Part shown: one piece after another, positions 22,838 to 36,700 of the stretch
Position numbering within the stretch: the first letter of the stretch is position 1
Layout of the letters: each line of letters opens with the position of its first letter
Program-made: the position numbers and the translations under genes
Assembly (NCBI GenBank): GCA_037576195.1
Contig: CM075101.1
Coordinates: forward strand, 36,270,001-36,334,000
Source: Phytoseiulus persimilis
Lineage: Eukaryota; Arthropoda; Arachnida; Mesostigmata; Phytoseiidae
DNA length: 64,000 nucleotides
Reading direction: 5' to 3'
The notes under the pieces: model-generated
Databases searched by the model: none
Told to the model about the DNA's origin: nothing
What the model saw: the letters and a program-made list of their open reading frames with translations, nothing else

Positions 22838-24134
22838 GAGCCCCGTCGTATCGCTTCATTCGTACCAAGTTGCAGCGTCAGCCGTTGGAGGTTCCCTGGT
22901 ATATGCACTGGCAGTCGATCAGGTAACGATGGAGGAATCTTGCAGGAACACCTGGAAGAGGTTTGCCCATATTCGGAGGAAGACATCGTAGCGAGGGAAC
23001 TGTAACTCGCAACGACATCTTGTTTCCAGACTAATTTCTTTCCGCGCAGACTTTTCCAGCGCAAGAATGGGGACAGGAGCTCATTTTCTCACAGTTTCCT
23101 CAAAGTTCAGGGTTGAGTGGTGGAGAGAAGATGGAGCATGGACTTAATTCGGCTCCGACTTGCTTCGCTCGGATCAGGGCTGGAGAGCTCAAACATGGCA
23201 CGAATCAGTGTGGTCCATTCGAATTAACAATGGAAGAAGAAGCCAGAGATCGGACATGTGACAGCTGAGAGAGGTTTTCCTCAAGGAAGGTTCGACTGGA
23301 ATGCTTCGCTCCTCCACATGAGAGTCACCCATTGCGTTATCGGTTGGAGTCAACACTAACTGTAACAGCGGGCCTTCAACGGAGGGGCAGCGGCCGATGA
23401 ACGACATCGTAACTTATTTCGCCTGTGTGTATGCGAACAGATGGAGGCACTTCATATTGGCGTTGGTGGTGTCTGCCGTGCTTATTCTCCAGCGTTTGCA
23501 CTGAGCTTCACCGGAAAACATTGGAAACCCGGGAGCGCTATACCAGCCAGCGGCATCAGGTCGGAGGAAGTAGACATCCTACGAGCTTCCCATTTTGGTG
23601 GAATCTCCCTTTATACGAAACTCCTCTGGGGCCCGAGGTGTTGCTTCTGAGCGGGAAGATTGTAACTATCGGAACAAGCGGAACGAGACGGAAGTCAAGT
23701 CGAAGAAATCAGTGATCTGCGCGGAGGGATCATTATGACAACGGAAGTCGTGGCGTACATAACTGATCTATTCCACACAATACTACTGAATAATCTAACG
23801 AGTGAACATACACGACGAGAGCTCTCAATCCTCAACTCAGGCGTCTGGAGAGAACATCATCGGGTTCCAGTTGAATGTTGTGAGACTTCACTTTTGGAAC
23901 TTCAATTCTCGGCAGGCCGTGAGGCTCATCGACCTTATCATAAGATCCTCTGAAGCGATTTTTGTGAGGCTGATGAGATCGGCAGCCAAAATCGAGCTTT
24001 GGTCTGATTCCCGCCATCTCCAACAGCAAGTTATTGGAATCCTTTTCCGCCTCCGATGGGATCAATTAAAACTCGATCCGTCGAATTTAGATCTTTCTCG
24101 GTCAGTTTTGTGCAACAAGTTGGAAAAAAGTTGA
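22838..24134 (+). CDS. Candidate multi-exon membrane protein (weak)
   Basis: Several plus-strand frames could be exons of one gene: 22838-22921, with a hydrophobic stretch (VAASAVGGSLVYALAVDQ) and a GTAACG donor; about 23030-23120, after a TTGTTTCCAG acceptor in phase 0; about 23360-23489, with a helix-like stretch (WRHFILALVVSAVLILQRLH); and 23838-24134, after an AACTCAG acceptor and ending in TGA. Small seven-helix chemoreceptors are built like this in chelicerates, but no diagnostic motif was found and not all junctions can be phased. Treat it as a hypothesis. Confidence 0.22.
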
Positions 24135-27100
24135 GTTTCGCACCGCTCCAGAGAAAGTAATTGCAGAAATTCCAGGGGGATTCGGATCCCCTCTCTCTGA
24201 GTACACAGAGTGTACCGGATCGGTGGATTCGCGTTGGAATCGCATCACTTAGACGAATGATGGTTGTCATATGCGTCTATATTTTTGGTGGGCCTCTGCG
24301 TGACTGTCACGGCAGAGCGACGATCCGGAACCATTCGTCAGCCCATCAAGAACAGAGTTGGTCGGTGAGAAAGCGATTCAAGTGACGGGCACGCAGAGGC
24401 AGAGGCTTCATAGGAGAAGTTCATCCGTTGTCGTTCGTCCATCGAACCTTTGCATACAAAGGCAGCGAATGCGAAGCGACGAAGACACGGGCATCGTCGA
24501 TGGCAAAATGATTCTGTCAGGGAAATCGAGTGGGGAAAGCAACCGAATCGGAAGAAGGAAGGCGGAGATAAAACAGAATGAGAGCGCAAGCTCGGAGTCT
24601 CTGAGGACAGACGGACAAACTCCGGGAGCCAGTTGCCAGAGAGCACGGAGCGAGTCTCGAGGATAACATGAAGAGAAGGACGAGAAGGGTAGGGGAAAGG
24701 ACGGAGAGGAGGGTGAGAGCGTCACCGAAAATCAAATACATTATTTTGACGATGCGAAAAGCTTATAAATTGCAAATTATCTCGCCTTCTCCCGTGGTCC
24801 CCGTCCCCCGCTCGCTTCGCTCCCTTCTCTCTATCTTGATCGTGTTTTCTTCGGACCGACGCAAGGGCAGGAGCCCGGTGCCTATCGTGTGCAGGAGAAT
24901 GTCTCGGAACGAAAGGTACGTTGGACAACAACAGCAACGAGAGCCGGAACACCAGCAACAAAGAGCTCCAGCATTAAATGCGGTCGCGGGATCGAAAGAA
25001 AGACAGCGGAAGCTGTCGCTTCGGCCGCTGGCAGATATTTTAATGTCAGTATTATTTTTCGCCCGACTGGGCTCTTCTCGATGTTGGGTCTCTGATGGCA
25101 CCACCCTCTGACGACTTCTGCAGCCGCTGGGACTGGTCGAGCTTTCCGCAAGCGCAGGGGCACTGTTTCGATGGTTTCAAATTGAATCCTCCGTGAAGAG
25201 CTCGAGGTATCCATGTTGTTTACGAGAGGAGCTCCAGCCGCCCCCTTCCCGCAGCGCCGACGCTGGAGTCTGCGCGATCGTCCAACGAATGCTAACATGC
25301 CGGCAAGCAAGCGAACGAATAATAGCCTCTGACCAACAGAGCACAAGCTCATTCCGTTCTCGGACAGCTGGGTATGATTTGTCTGTATTTTTTCCCGACC
25401 TCCGAGATTACTATCAACATTCTTATCATCGGAATAACCATCGTCAGCGGGAAGATAATCGAGTTCGTCCTGGGAGACTCTGGCAAATTCGAAGATGGGA
25501 CAACTCAATGGCCATCTGAGCACCGGTGATAGTCCGTGTCGCCTCTCGCCAGTTCGGTTCTTCCGAGAAGTCCGCGTCGCGTCGTAACTCCAGGGACCCT
25601 CTGCGTTGAAAGCTTCCGTGCTGAGATCCACTGTGAGCTGCTGGTGGGCTTTGTACGAAATCAGCGTTGCAATAATGGCCGCTGCAGGCGTGACGTTCGG
25701 GGTCGCGGGTTCGGGCCACCGCCTGCGCCCTGTTGATGACATCGGTCAGGGCTCATGGAAGCCAGCGACGTTTGCGGAAATTCACCAGGCGAAAATCTCG
25801 GGAGTTGACAATCGGTTCCGGTTGCGAGGATCAAGATCTAAAACAATCGACTCAAACCTGACCGAGACGGAAGCATCCCATGGGAGGCCGAAGCGAGCTC
25901 GTCCGCCTCGCGAGGCACACGAATGCCGACAATTTATAATCTTAAGATGAAACTAACGAATGGAGACTCTCAGCGAAACGACAGACAAATGTAGTCATTG
26001 CCCAGATGAGTATGGAGGCGATAATCTGTGTATTTCAGCTCTGAACTAGAGTAGTTCGGCGAACCGCAGAGAAGCCCTCGGGATGTAGATATCACACGAT
26101 GACAAAAGTCGTTCCATGACGTATTCAAGATTCTGCTGTGCACCGTCTGATTTCAGCCCTCCCCCCTCTCACCCTTGGTGAGGTGTGCAGTGCCGGATGG
26201 CTGCTCGGGGGCTCCACGCAGGACAAAGTGGGCGGATGGAAGAACCAGCCGGGCGAGCGGTCGGGGACTGGTTGGCCCTCGGAATGGACGAAGGAGCGAA
26301 CAAAGTCGCTACCGTCATTGCCACCGCGGTCGCCGCCGTTGCGAAGAGATGTTCGCGACGACGACGACGACGACATTTGTGTAATGTTCCTTTAACGACC
26401 TTCGAGAGTTGAATCTTGCACTCGCTTCCTTTATCTCCCTGTGTCTTTCTGTCGCTGCCAACGAGCGAACCGAGAGGGGAGCGCGCCAGCCAAACCGAGA
26501 CAGATAGCGAGAGAGAGAGAAAGAGCGGTTGTCCTATGTGAGCCAGTAGTTCTGCTGAGAAGGCCCTGCTTGGTTGGTCGAGAGTCCTCCTAGAGTCGTT
26601 CGCAGTCGGTCCTCTCCCGCGTTTCGAGCTCGGGGCGGAGCGAAGGCGGAGTCCGAGCGAATCTGCCCGCCGGCCCGCCTGGAGCTGTCGAGGAGGTTGC
26701 CTTCCCAGATGAGTGGCTGGCTGGCTGGCTGTCTGTCGGAGACTTTGGCTGACGGCCGTGTTGTAAGTGTTCGTTCTTTCTCCAGTTGCTCTCGCGCTTG
26801 CCTCTCCGGCTCCGCTCGCCCGTTTTCGTCCTCGGTTGGTCGGTCGGTCGGCCGCCCTCCTCAAGAGGAAGGAGAGAAGCAGGCCGAGCTCGATTCGGCG
26901 GCGGCGGCGGCGACGACGACGACGGCAACAACGACTCGCTCGACTCGATTCGATTATTATTATGTTGTTCCACTCGGAGAATTGAGCTGAACGCAACGCG
27001 TGTCCTCGAATCGAGCAGGCCAGCCCTCGCACTCGCGCCGCGACCACCATCGTTGACTCCGATCGCTGTGAGCGGAGTTGTTGCACAGTCGCCGGAGATC

Positions 27101-27335
27101 GCAGCTTCGCCGGGGAGAGCATCGCCGAATCTCGCGGCTCCTGATTCGTGACACAGGACCTCTCGCAGAGCCGTCGAAGCCGTGCCAACGTCGAAAGGCT
27201 CGACCCGTCCCCTCTCCAGTGTGTTTGTGACAACTATACAGAACTCAGACCTCCTCGTGGTTGCGTGAGACTCGCTTGGAAGTTCTAGGACAGTTCGTGG
27301 CTTGGAACTCCTCGGATCCTGGGACAGAGGATTCA
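24135..27335. other. Region upstream of Hmx: promoter and 5' UTR space
   Basis: 3.2 kb before the Hmx start codon. The last 1.2 kb (26150-27335) is GC-rich with CGACGA and CGGCGG runs, a GAGAGAGAGA tract near 26510-26522 and TGGCTGGCTGGCTG near 26709. The composition fits a developmental-gene promoter and 5' UTR. It is stop-poor, which explains several very long frames on the minus strand that are not accepted as genes. No TATA box is evident. Confidence 0.45.
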
Positions 27336-27876
27336 ATGCTCCTGATGGGAACGAATACGCAAGCTGCGGTTCCCGCCCCTCCACAAGCCGGAGGGCGTCC
27401 TCCGAGCCCTGCGGCATCGGACGCCGAAGAGCCTGAAGTGACCGTTGACGACGACGACGACAACTCGAACTCAGTGAAAACCTCTCCATCCCCGATGAAA
27501 TCGTCGGCTTTCTCCATAAGTTCGCTGCTGTCGAACACAACAAAATCGGCTGAGAGCGCGAGTCTCGCAGCCGTGGCGCAACAGCAAGCGGCGGCCGCCG
27601 CGGCCGCCCTGTTCCTGAACGCGGCAACCGCGGCCGATCCTGAGCAGCAGGCAGCAGCCGCTCGTTTGTATTGGGATGCGCAACTGGCCGCGCTGCGTCC
27701 GCAGAGTGCTCTGCAAGCAGCGAGTCTCTTCCCAACAATGGTTGGCCTCCTGCAACAGCAGCACCAGCAGCAACAACAACAACAACAGCTGCAACAACAG
27801 CAGCCGCGCAAACCAACACCTTGGTACCCGTGGTTTCAAGGTCAGATTTCTCCGAGAGACTGCGCAACAGTGACAG
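27336..27876 (+). CDS. Hmx: Hmx homeobox factor, coding exon 1 (N-terminal half)
   Basis: From the ATG at 27336 this exon encodes 180 residues plus one base, ending at a GTGAGT donor. It joins in phase to the homeobox exon at 43081, for a 431-residue protein. It contains a Pro-rich start, an acidic run of five Asp, the motif FSISSLLS near residues 58-65 (an eh1/TN-like Groucho-binding motif typical of NK-class factors), Ala-rich stretches and a CAG/CAA-encoded Gln tract (27752-27802). The C-terminal end (WYPWFQGQ) is distinctive. The product is a nuclear transcription factor of the Hmx/Nkx5 family that acts in neural and sensory-organ patterning in animals. The frame is open 25 codons upstream but only non-ATG codons are present there. 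Linkage to exon 2 is inferred from phase, strand and composition across 15 kb. Confidence 0.8.
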
Positions 27877-30574
27877 GTGAGTTTCACGGCAGCTCGGTCG
27901 ATCGCCCATCTGGCGGCCTTCTCTAGATTAGCGGTGGCGGAACTTCGACAAGACCTTCGGGGCCTTTGATTCCAAGGGGAGGGGTTTTCCGCCGCCGCTA
28001 CCACTTCAGAGGTGGGCGAGGTAACTCGATGCGGCTGGAGCAATGTTCAGGCCTCGAGTAGGCCAGCGCTGCCTCCTTGACAATCGCAGCGGCGGAAGCG
28101 GGGTCTGAGTCCGTTGTGCTGCGAGCGGAGACCGCTGGAGGAATATCAGCAGGCGGAGTTGAATAATCTGCGCGCTTAATCGTCGATGCCGGTTAGTTCC
28201 TCTCGGAAACAATTACAAGCGGCAGCTCAAGCGGCTGTGCATTAATCACGGCGGAAGACACACGCACTCGCACGCCCGGCTTAGAACTAAGAAAATACCC
28301 AGAGGACCTCCAATCCTCGATACCGTCTCCTCTCACTCATCGCTGGTCGCTCTTCGTGCCGCTCTTCTGAATCCAAATCGACCGAAACAAGCCTGGCAAA
28401 GGCAACTAGATCGACAGAACCAGCGCGGGGCTGACCCGACCCAAAGCGCACTCACTGAATTCAGTGCGCGAATTATTCATCCTAAGCTCTCAGACGATCT
28501 GCTGAATCGCTGCTTGCCTCCAAGACACAAACCAAACGTACACTGAATCATCTCCAGACTCTCCCGCGCACTTACCCACCGGGCCGCAGTTTCTTCCCTC
28601 CGAGTCGAGTGTCCTCCGCAGATCGGTGTCCGCACGCCCGCGTTCCCACAAACTCGCGTTGCTCGATGGGAGGACACGGCGACGGCTTCGGTCGTCTGCT
28701 CATATCAGATAAATAAGACAGGGCCCGGGTCTGAGCTCGGACGAAGATTAACGGAGTCGGCAGCGTCCGAATCGAGTTTCGCGGATCCGAGGCCACCATG
28801 GACCGCCGGACGATTATTCCGGTGGTGGGGTATCTCTCGTCCATACGTTTCGCTCAGAGCCAATTAATATCGCATCTATTGCCGCGGAGGACGCTGGCGA
28901 TGCCCGTGAATAGCTCCTGATTACGCTTCGAGTATGAGTTCCATGAAAACAGTCCCAGTGGATGGGGATCGGCGGGCCAATATTGCTCCCAGTTGGGCAT
29001 TTCAATAAGCTCGGCACCGTGAATAATCACTGTTTGCTGTCTGGCCGCCGCAAGCAAGCAAGCAGTAACCAACACCGCACGGGAGCCGATGGCCGGGCCG
29101 ACCGCGCGGCGGAGGGGAAGAATAAAAGGACGACGAGAGTCCGCACCGATCGGTGCTCGTTGTCCGGCGTTCGAGATTTTTCCCCATTGTTCGGAGCGGT
29201 GGCCGTCGGACCGATTTGGTCAACTCCTTGTGCGATTCGATTCTGCACTTCGGTGTCGGTTGAGTTTTTCCCGCGCTGCTCCTGCCGGGAGCTGGGCCTC
29301 TTCTGTCTCTGACAAAAAAAACGCAGCCAATCACCGGAGCCGGAAGCGGAAATTTCCCAGGGGGGAGGAATCCAACCCCGTCCCCATAGAGTCTCCCTGA
29401 GAGCAGATAGCAACAAACTCGAAGACGGCTCCCTGCCCGTCCTCCCTTCAACACTGAGGAACGGTCCTGCTCGGCCAGGCCCCGAGGCTCACTCGATTTG
29501 AGCTCCGGTCGGTTCCAGGCCAATTACCAACAGGCGTTAACTAGCCGCTCCAGACAAGCTCCACTAAGACGGTGCGGACGAAGGAGCCGAGCAGCAGGCC
29601 GAAGCAGGCCCGTAGCTCCCGGGTTAAAGCGAGAATCAGGGAGGCGATCTCGTTCGATGCTCCCCGCAGCTGCTTGTTGGTGAGTTTATAGCAACGTTCG
29701 ACGCCACTAGAAGAGTTTGGTCAGCTGAGCGGAGCTTGCGGAAAACAGGCCGATTCTTCCGCTTTTTCGCAGCCGAAGCGTGGATATATATTGGCCTCAG
29801 GAGCCACTTCAGTCGACTCGAATCGCGTAAACTGTTAGCACCGCCCGACCTCTTGTATCCTGATCGGGATCTCCATCGAACGGTGCCCAGAATCTGTCCG
29901 CGTCAGAACCGGCGAGCGCCTGAACGCTCGGTGTAGGAGGGCTGAGCTTTTCGCTGATTGGAGGAGCAGATGTTACCACAGGCTGCCAGGAATCGGAAAA
30001 AACGTTGGCGTGGGGATGCGGGGGCTTCGCGGACCCTGGTCCGGTGTCCTGGAACGCTCTTGAGACTGAACCGCGGCACCGAAGATTGCGGTAGTTGTGG
30101 AAAGAGCTGCGACGAATCGAATCAGCGTTCGATTTGACGGAAATAGACCGAATAGCGGCGGTCAACGTTCCCTTCAAAGCAACGCAAGAATGAGTTGAGT
30201 TTTTGTACGGAGTGCTCTCGAAGTTCCTGTTCGGCTCAAAGAGTCCCCAAGGATGCTGCGAAAGCAGTTTCTAGATTGTTGGCCCGCCGCAGGAGGAAGA
30301 AGATGGACAAGACTCGAGTCCAAAGCCATGCCTCCATCGGAGGTTTTAAGTCGGAAAGCGGGCTCTATTGTGAGCTGCCGCTTGGATTCGACTTCCCGAG
30401 AGCTTTTCTAAGCATCGCAATCGTTGCAACCTCGCTCGAATTGTCGCTCGAAAGCTGGTTTTAGCCGTTTGTCAAGAAAGCGTCCCATAGAACTCGATGT
30501 TTTTCTGACGAGCAGAAAGTAAGTCACAAGGACCCTTCCTCCGAAACGATGTCCAGGAGGAGATACGCGCTTAC

Positions 30575-30721
30575 CAGGACCGCTGCCTCCGGTCTAAGAT
30601 ATTCCCCGCTGAACTCCTCCGCTTTCATGGATGCCGATGAAGACGGACACAACGTCTCCCGGACGATGCGAGATTTTCCCGCGACCGATTCGCGGGTCCA
30701 GCCATTCATGATCGTCCCCAT
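30575..30721 (-). CDS. Candidate nested exon in the Hmx intron, minus strand
   Basis: An ATG at 30721 opens a 49-codon frame ending in phase 0 at a strong GTAAGC donor (30574-30573). Further along the minus strand, a Pro/Ser-rich frame 30177-29809 ends in TGA and could be a later exon. No domain is recognised. Support is only the ATG-donor arrangement. Confidence 0.22.
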
Positions 30722-33700
30722 GAAATTCTATAGCATTCAAAACGCGTCGTTTTTCTGTTTGTCATCGGAGCTCTTTTTGTCGTCCCTGAGGACTCCTGTC
30801 ACTCCTGATGGATCTGAGTCAGGCCCCAGTCACTCAGACAGTCAGTCTCGGAGTCGAGATTGCGAAGCCAGATTAGCAAGTGCTCACTCGCTCGCTCGCT
30901 CGCCTGTCCGCTGGTCTGCCCGCGAGCGCCAGTTCGTTGTCATGCTTCAGACCCCATATTGTTCTTCCAACTGGGTCTGTTTGTGGGTCGACCGGCCGTT
31001 CGGTCGGTCTCGTCGATAAAACTGTTCTTCCTAACTCAATCTACCAATCTACTCGGAGGTGACTGCGGCAAAGCGAAACGTTCATGACCCAGCGAGGCTT
31101 CTTCAAGAGACACCCCGCGCGGATGAACTCGGAGTTTCCACCTCGGTCCACAGTTCGGCGGCCAGCCATTAGGCTCATGGGTCCGTTCGTCGGCCAAGTC
31201 CAATTATGACGGCGCTATTCGTACGCAGATCTGATGACACAGCCTCTTCAATTAGTACTCGCCTCCATACCTACCGGTCAGCCAGCGGAAAGGAGCAGCG
31301 GGTCCCTGATCTCGTTCTCAACCTCCTGTTTTTCCTGTCCGTTCCTTCTCCGGCTCCTCCCCCTCCTTCCCCGATCGGAGGACACTCCTGTTGAGCCCAT
31401 TACCCAACAACGCGACGGGTGTCCTTCTCCTCATCGTCGTCGTCTTCGTTCTCCTTTTCCGGGCACCCGCCCTAATGGATGGCATTTTAAATAGCACGCC
31501 AACTCGGCTTCGAGACGGAGCATCGTTTACTTCGTGAGAGTGTGGCTCTCCATCGCCGAATCCCCTCTCCGATCATTCTCGATTTTCAGTGGCGTTCGAT
31601 CCCCGCTCGACCAATCGCGCTCGTGACGATATTCTGATCGTATCTGACTGCTCTGATAGAACAAGCACCGCGGATGCGCGCCTGCGTGTAGGCTACGCGT
31701 ATCTGCAGCAATAACTGACTGTCGGCATGATAAGGCAGAACTCCAAGTGGGTCGGAGACAACGAAGCGAACCATCTGCCGTGGCTGGGCTTGCCGCTCCC
31801 CACTCGATTGGGGGACGAAGTAGACGGAATGTATGAAATCACCAGAAAAAGGAACGAGGAGAGAACTAAAGAGCGTTTCCGACGAGTACACGGGCGAACA
31901 GGTCGTGATGGAGGGAGCGGCTAATGTATACATTGTTACGAAGGATGGGTTGGGCGCTCCTTATTCTGATTTCTCTCGTGATATCGTATACGATCGTCAT
32001 TCCTATCCGCTCGTCCTTCCCGTTTGTCTCGCGCACTCGTTGGAGGTGCCCCAAAGCTGGAAATCGCATCGAAGTCAGGGAACCTACTTTACATCCGATT
32101 TTTCCCTGGAGTTTCCACCAATCAAAATTGCAGCGACATCGCAGTATGCAGCTGGAGCGGAGTTCGCTGGAGGAGCTCCTTTTGGAGCAGTTCTCCTCCC
32201 GTGGAACCCCCGTCGGAACTCGTGGTGCTTGCGGAAGACTGTCGAAGAGAATCATGACGCGTTGGGTTCGAATAGAACATTACATAGATAGAAAGGGTGA
32301 CGCATCAGCGAGACGAGGGAACCGATGAGAAGGGAAGCTTCAGTCTGGATTTGTGAGCGACTTCAACAACGCCGACCTCGAGAACTTGAATCGTGCCGAG
32401 GCGAACTCTGTCCTTGAAGCGGCGTGCTTTGACGGCGGCGGGCCGTCAACTTCATCTCTTTCCGCAACAATAGAGGTGTTATCCTCGTTTTTCCTCTCTA
32501 TTTCGAAGCGGTAGGCTTTGTGTCCCGAAACGACGGATCCTGTTCAACGAAAGGCGATCTGAGCGGCCTTCTTGATGCAATGAAGCCTGTGCATCGAAGT
32601 GAGGATGAAGTTGTTATCGGGAAACACTCAAGAAATTTGAATAGCGCATGAAGGCTGACAACAAGCAGGTGCAACAAGCAGGTCCCCCTTCAAACATCGG
32701 AGCAACGATCCGCTCAATGGAGGTGGTTGTCCCGGTTATGAAGTGTTTGCATGTTCTTACATCAAACCGAGATCTTTTAGCCATTAGCGATGCACCCAAG
32801 TCCTTGGAGCGGAAAGCAGAGACGAAACTGACATTACTGTTTGCACTTGTTGGTCGATGAGTGTGTTCTGCGCCGAGAGGGAAGGAAGCGGGACTACTCC
32901 TCGATGTAGCTCGGCAAGGATTCAAACAGCGCGGCCGCCACCTGAGAGTTCAGTCAGTCAGTCAGTCAGTCAGGCGAGCGGGCGGGCGGGCGGGCAGACA
33001 GTCAGCCAGAGGGAAGACGAAACGAACGGAAGGGAGAAAGAAGAGCAGGGAGGCGGAGGTGTATGGAATCCGGATCGGCTGGAGTCTTCAGAAACCCCAT
33101 GGCAGCGGGTTCAGTGAGCGGAAAATACCGAACGAGCAGATAGACCAGCGCGCAGACTGGCACTCGAATGATCTCCTGGCGGAGCGATGCCAATGACTCC
33201 TCGTGGTTTAGGCAGCACTTCACCTCATTACCCGGGGGATATCCGTGAAGCCGCACACGGACGGATAGGGAGACCGAGCGGCAGACACACGCGAGAACAC
33301 ATAAGCACTCGCGGCGCCTCGCTCACATGCTTGCATGAACACGAGTAGTTTCTGAAGCTCTAAACGCCGGCCGACAACACCGAATAAGAAAACAAAAACT
33401 ACTTCCTCCGATGGAGTGGATTCGTCGCACGGGACAGGACATATCATGACCGCAGCCTCCGCAGACCGAGGGACGTAAGTGGCACATCCGAATGTTGTCC
33501 GCGCAGGAGGTTCAGGGATCGTTTCTAGGAGGGTTTCGAGTACGCGACGTCCAGGAGCGAGATCCACACGTGCACGGGCGGTCTGGCTCAAGGGGGGTGC
33601 AAACTGCTGGGCACCGACCCACTGGCCGGTGGTGCGATCCAGATCGTCAACATTTCACACTTGAGCGATTCGAGCTGGTTGCCTAGCTCGTTGAGCTCGT

Positions 33701-33749
33701 GTTTTATTGAGTAGCAAACGACTGAGCCGGCGAGTGTTTGTTAGTTTTC

Positions 33750-33764
33750 GGGGGGGGGGGGGGG
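33750..33764 (+). repeat. Poly-G tract (15 G)
   Basis: Uninterrupted run of 15 guanines in the Hmx intron. It can form a G-quadruplex and is a likely site of length polymorphism or assembly error. Confidence 0.9.
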
Positions 33765-36700
33765 AGATTGTTGCTGCCGCTGCTGCTGTCATTCCACCCT
33801 GAAGGAAACGCGCGGAGCAGCGTTGATCACAATGATTTTTTGAGTTCGGCTCAGAAAGGTGAAACCTCGGAGGGACGGATGAGTGGACCAACGAACCGAC
33901 AAGCGACAGAACTGACTGGATGAACTGATTGGATGACGCGTTTATTGGGGACCCGACAGCTCAACAATGGCCGAGGCGTTGAAATGTTTCCACTTGTAAC
34001 GAGATCAACCTGAACATAACACCGCCGCGGCGCCGACTCATACGGAGGGTGTTTTTTTCCTCAGGTTTTTGTTGCTGCCCTATTGACTTTGGGCAGCGTA
34101 ACACTTGGCATAGTCGCGCTTCATGACCAGTGGGTGTTCGCTCGCAATCAGCTGAGCGGCGGCGGCGGGACCACGTTTTGTGAGTTCCTCGCTGCTCCAT
34201 CTCCTTGTTTTCGCCGATCTTATCTCCACCGTTCCGATGTGATTCTTCGCTGACCCGCATCCGATGCGAGCCCCGTTCGGGGAGTCTTTGACCGCCTCAT
34301 CTCGTTGTGGTCCGAACCGTCTAAAAACGCTCCCCGGCGCAAAACGAGCTGACGTGATCTGTGCGTTGTTCAGTGATAAAAAATCTAAACCTATTAAAGA
34401 AGAGACAGCAGAATAAAATGTGCGAACGGGATCTCTCCAGCCCCGCCTAATTGCCTCGTCGCCAGTCAGGGCATGTCCTGTTTTTCCTCCTGCGCTGGTG
34501 AGGAAAGCTTCCGATGTCCGTCAAAGACCTCGTCAATAATGTATTGCCAGCTAATTAGAGCAGTGTAGGGTAGGCAGTCGGGCCGCCCGGTCGGTCGGTC
34601 GGCGGGCGGGCGGGCCGGCAGTCAAGCAGGCCGCCTGGTCGACGACTATGGCAAGCTGGAGAAACTGGCCGACTCAACCCGATTCGAACCGGTCAACCCG
34701 AGCCAGCTCTATTAGAATAATGAGCGGCATGAACAGGAGATGCATGGAGATGAAAACTCCAAGCAACAAAGAAGCAACATCAGCGGCAGCCTGCTATTTG
34801 CCAGGAGAAGGCTGAACGAAGTAGGCTTAACCTTACCCTCGAGGCTAAACACGACCTGACAGCGAGTTGTGTCCCGTATCCATATTTTTGATTGATTGGA
34901 TGTTGTAGAGCTCAACCGACCGTGAGGATTCGATGCTGCAGCTGCAGAGCTGACCGAGGGGACCTGTTACACCCAAGATTCCGCGTCAGATCAATTGATT
35001 CCGGCTCAAGTTTCCGTTCGATTTCGGAGCGCGCTTATCGCTGCCGTCGAATCCCCGATGCAAGGCCCCGTGCAAGGCTAACGAACGATGGAGGGAGGAT
35101 ATCAGCGATTGAAATCAGAACTTTGTTCGACGCTCAACAACGAGACAGATTGGCTTGAATCGATTGTTGCCGGAGCGCATGCAACGATCTTGAAAACGAT
35201 TAATTCTGAGCTCCCCACCTACGAGTCGACTGGGTGACTTCGAGGAGTGCCCAACATCCATGCATGCATGCACGCTCGGCGCCACCAGCCACGTTGCCAG
35301 AAAGCAAATCCCTCTTTCAACGATGAACAAGGAGACGGTGAACAGATTGTAAAAAGGAGCGCCCAACCTGATCGATGTTATGGCACTTTGGGGAATCAAC
35401 TTAACGAGTGTAAATTTCACAGCGAGCCGGCGGGAGGGAGTCGGCAAGCGAGAGATTGACTCGGCACACCAGCGAACGAGCGACCATGAGAGAAGAGGCC
35501 ACTTCGGAACAGCAATGCTGCTTGTATCTCGATGTGACGATTGTATTAACCCGTTCCACCCATCTGAGCTGCGTTGGTGGCGAGATTTCGAGGAGCACCT
35601 GGATCGACAATGACTTACACTCTCATACGAACTCGTGTAAATTTGAGAGGGAGACGACATATAACAAGTCGAATCATTAATTCTTCTCTCCTGCCCGGAG
35701 TGGAGTTCATTCGGATCTTCGAAGTGATCAAGTTCAACTGCTCCCCGCGGACCAGAATCTCTCAAGTTCGATCCACAAACGGTAGACATACAACGACGCC
35801 TCCTCCCCCAGCAGAGTTTCGACCCGTGCCCTGCTCGCCTACAAGATCCGTCGTTGATCTGGTGGCACTCGAACCCGAAGCATCCCGACCTCCATGTTGC
35901 CCTGCTCCTACAGCCATCCCCTCGGTTGCTGAGGAGGACGAGGAGGAGCTAAAAGTTTCTAGACGTTGAGTCAAACACGGAAAGAGCGAGGCTTTGCCAA
36001 ACGAAACAGAGCGTGCTGACCTCGCCGCCGAGCCATCCTGCTAGCTGTCATCCATGCTCTGTGCATTAGGAATCACTCGACAGCGTTGAACAGTAAGCCA
36101 ATAAAGAAACAGCGGTGAGAGAAATAGCGAGGGTGCTCGGCACGGCCATCCTGTGTTGGTTCGGATGGGGTGATGATACGAGATGCTTGAGGTCTTTATC
36201 ATTGAGGAGGACAAATTGGTGGTCCTGTTGCGCCACAGCGGTGCCAGTGGTGAAAGCGGCGGCAGCAGTAGAAAAGGGAGTCGGTCTCAACCTAACAGCG
36301 GGAATCCTCCCATTATCCTCTATTCACAGTGTACTGTGCACATCAGCCTGCTGCTGCAGCCGCCGCTGCATAGAACAACACCGACTGGCTGCCCGGCTGG
36401 TCGGTCGGGAGCATGGCCGCGACGGGCAGGCAGGCAGACGGACGGGCGGGCGGGCGGTCGCGCGCGCGCGGGGAGGGCGTACACAACAGTGATTATAAAA
36501 ATTTAATGCACCTTCTATCATGACACAAAGAGAGAGGAAGACAGCGGGTACATCAATCAAGCTAAGAAGCCGGTTTGAGGCTATGTATACGGGAGCATAT
36601 GATTTGTTTAAGAGCCGGCCAGCAGACTCTCGTGGAGAAGGGGCGGGGGTCGATGGATGGATGGATGAAGCGAGGGAGTGACTGACTATCTGACTTTCGG

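Noticed and set aside
24882-25742. 286-codon minus-strand frame
   Set aside because: No domain, and the overlapping minus frame 25444-25719 is also open. It continues through Ala/Val/Arg-rich low complexity. It could be real, but nothing supports it beyond length.
26169-27233. 354-codon minus-strand frame upstream of Hmx
   Set aside because: It overlaps the previous antisense frame in another frame. Arg-rich runs come from CGACGA and CGGCGG repeats; this is composition, not coding.
26590-27909. 439-codon minus-strand frame antisense to Hmx exon 1
   Set aside because: It lies in stop-poor GC-rich DNA and mirrors the codon pattern of the sense exon. The translation is low-complexity Arg/Ser/Pro with no motif, and the start region has no promoter or splice support.
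32940-33000. AGTC and GGGC short repeats, considered as a CRISPR-like array
   Set aside because: Simple microsatellite units without spacers, in a eukaryotic genome.
35115-35789. 224-codon minus-strand frame in the Hmx intron
   Set aside because: No start context, splice sites or family; a single hydrophobic patch is not enough. Overlapping plus frames are equally open.
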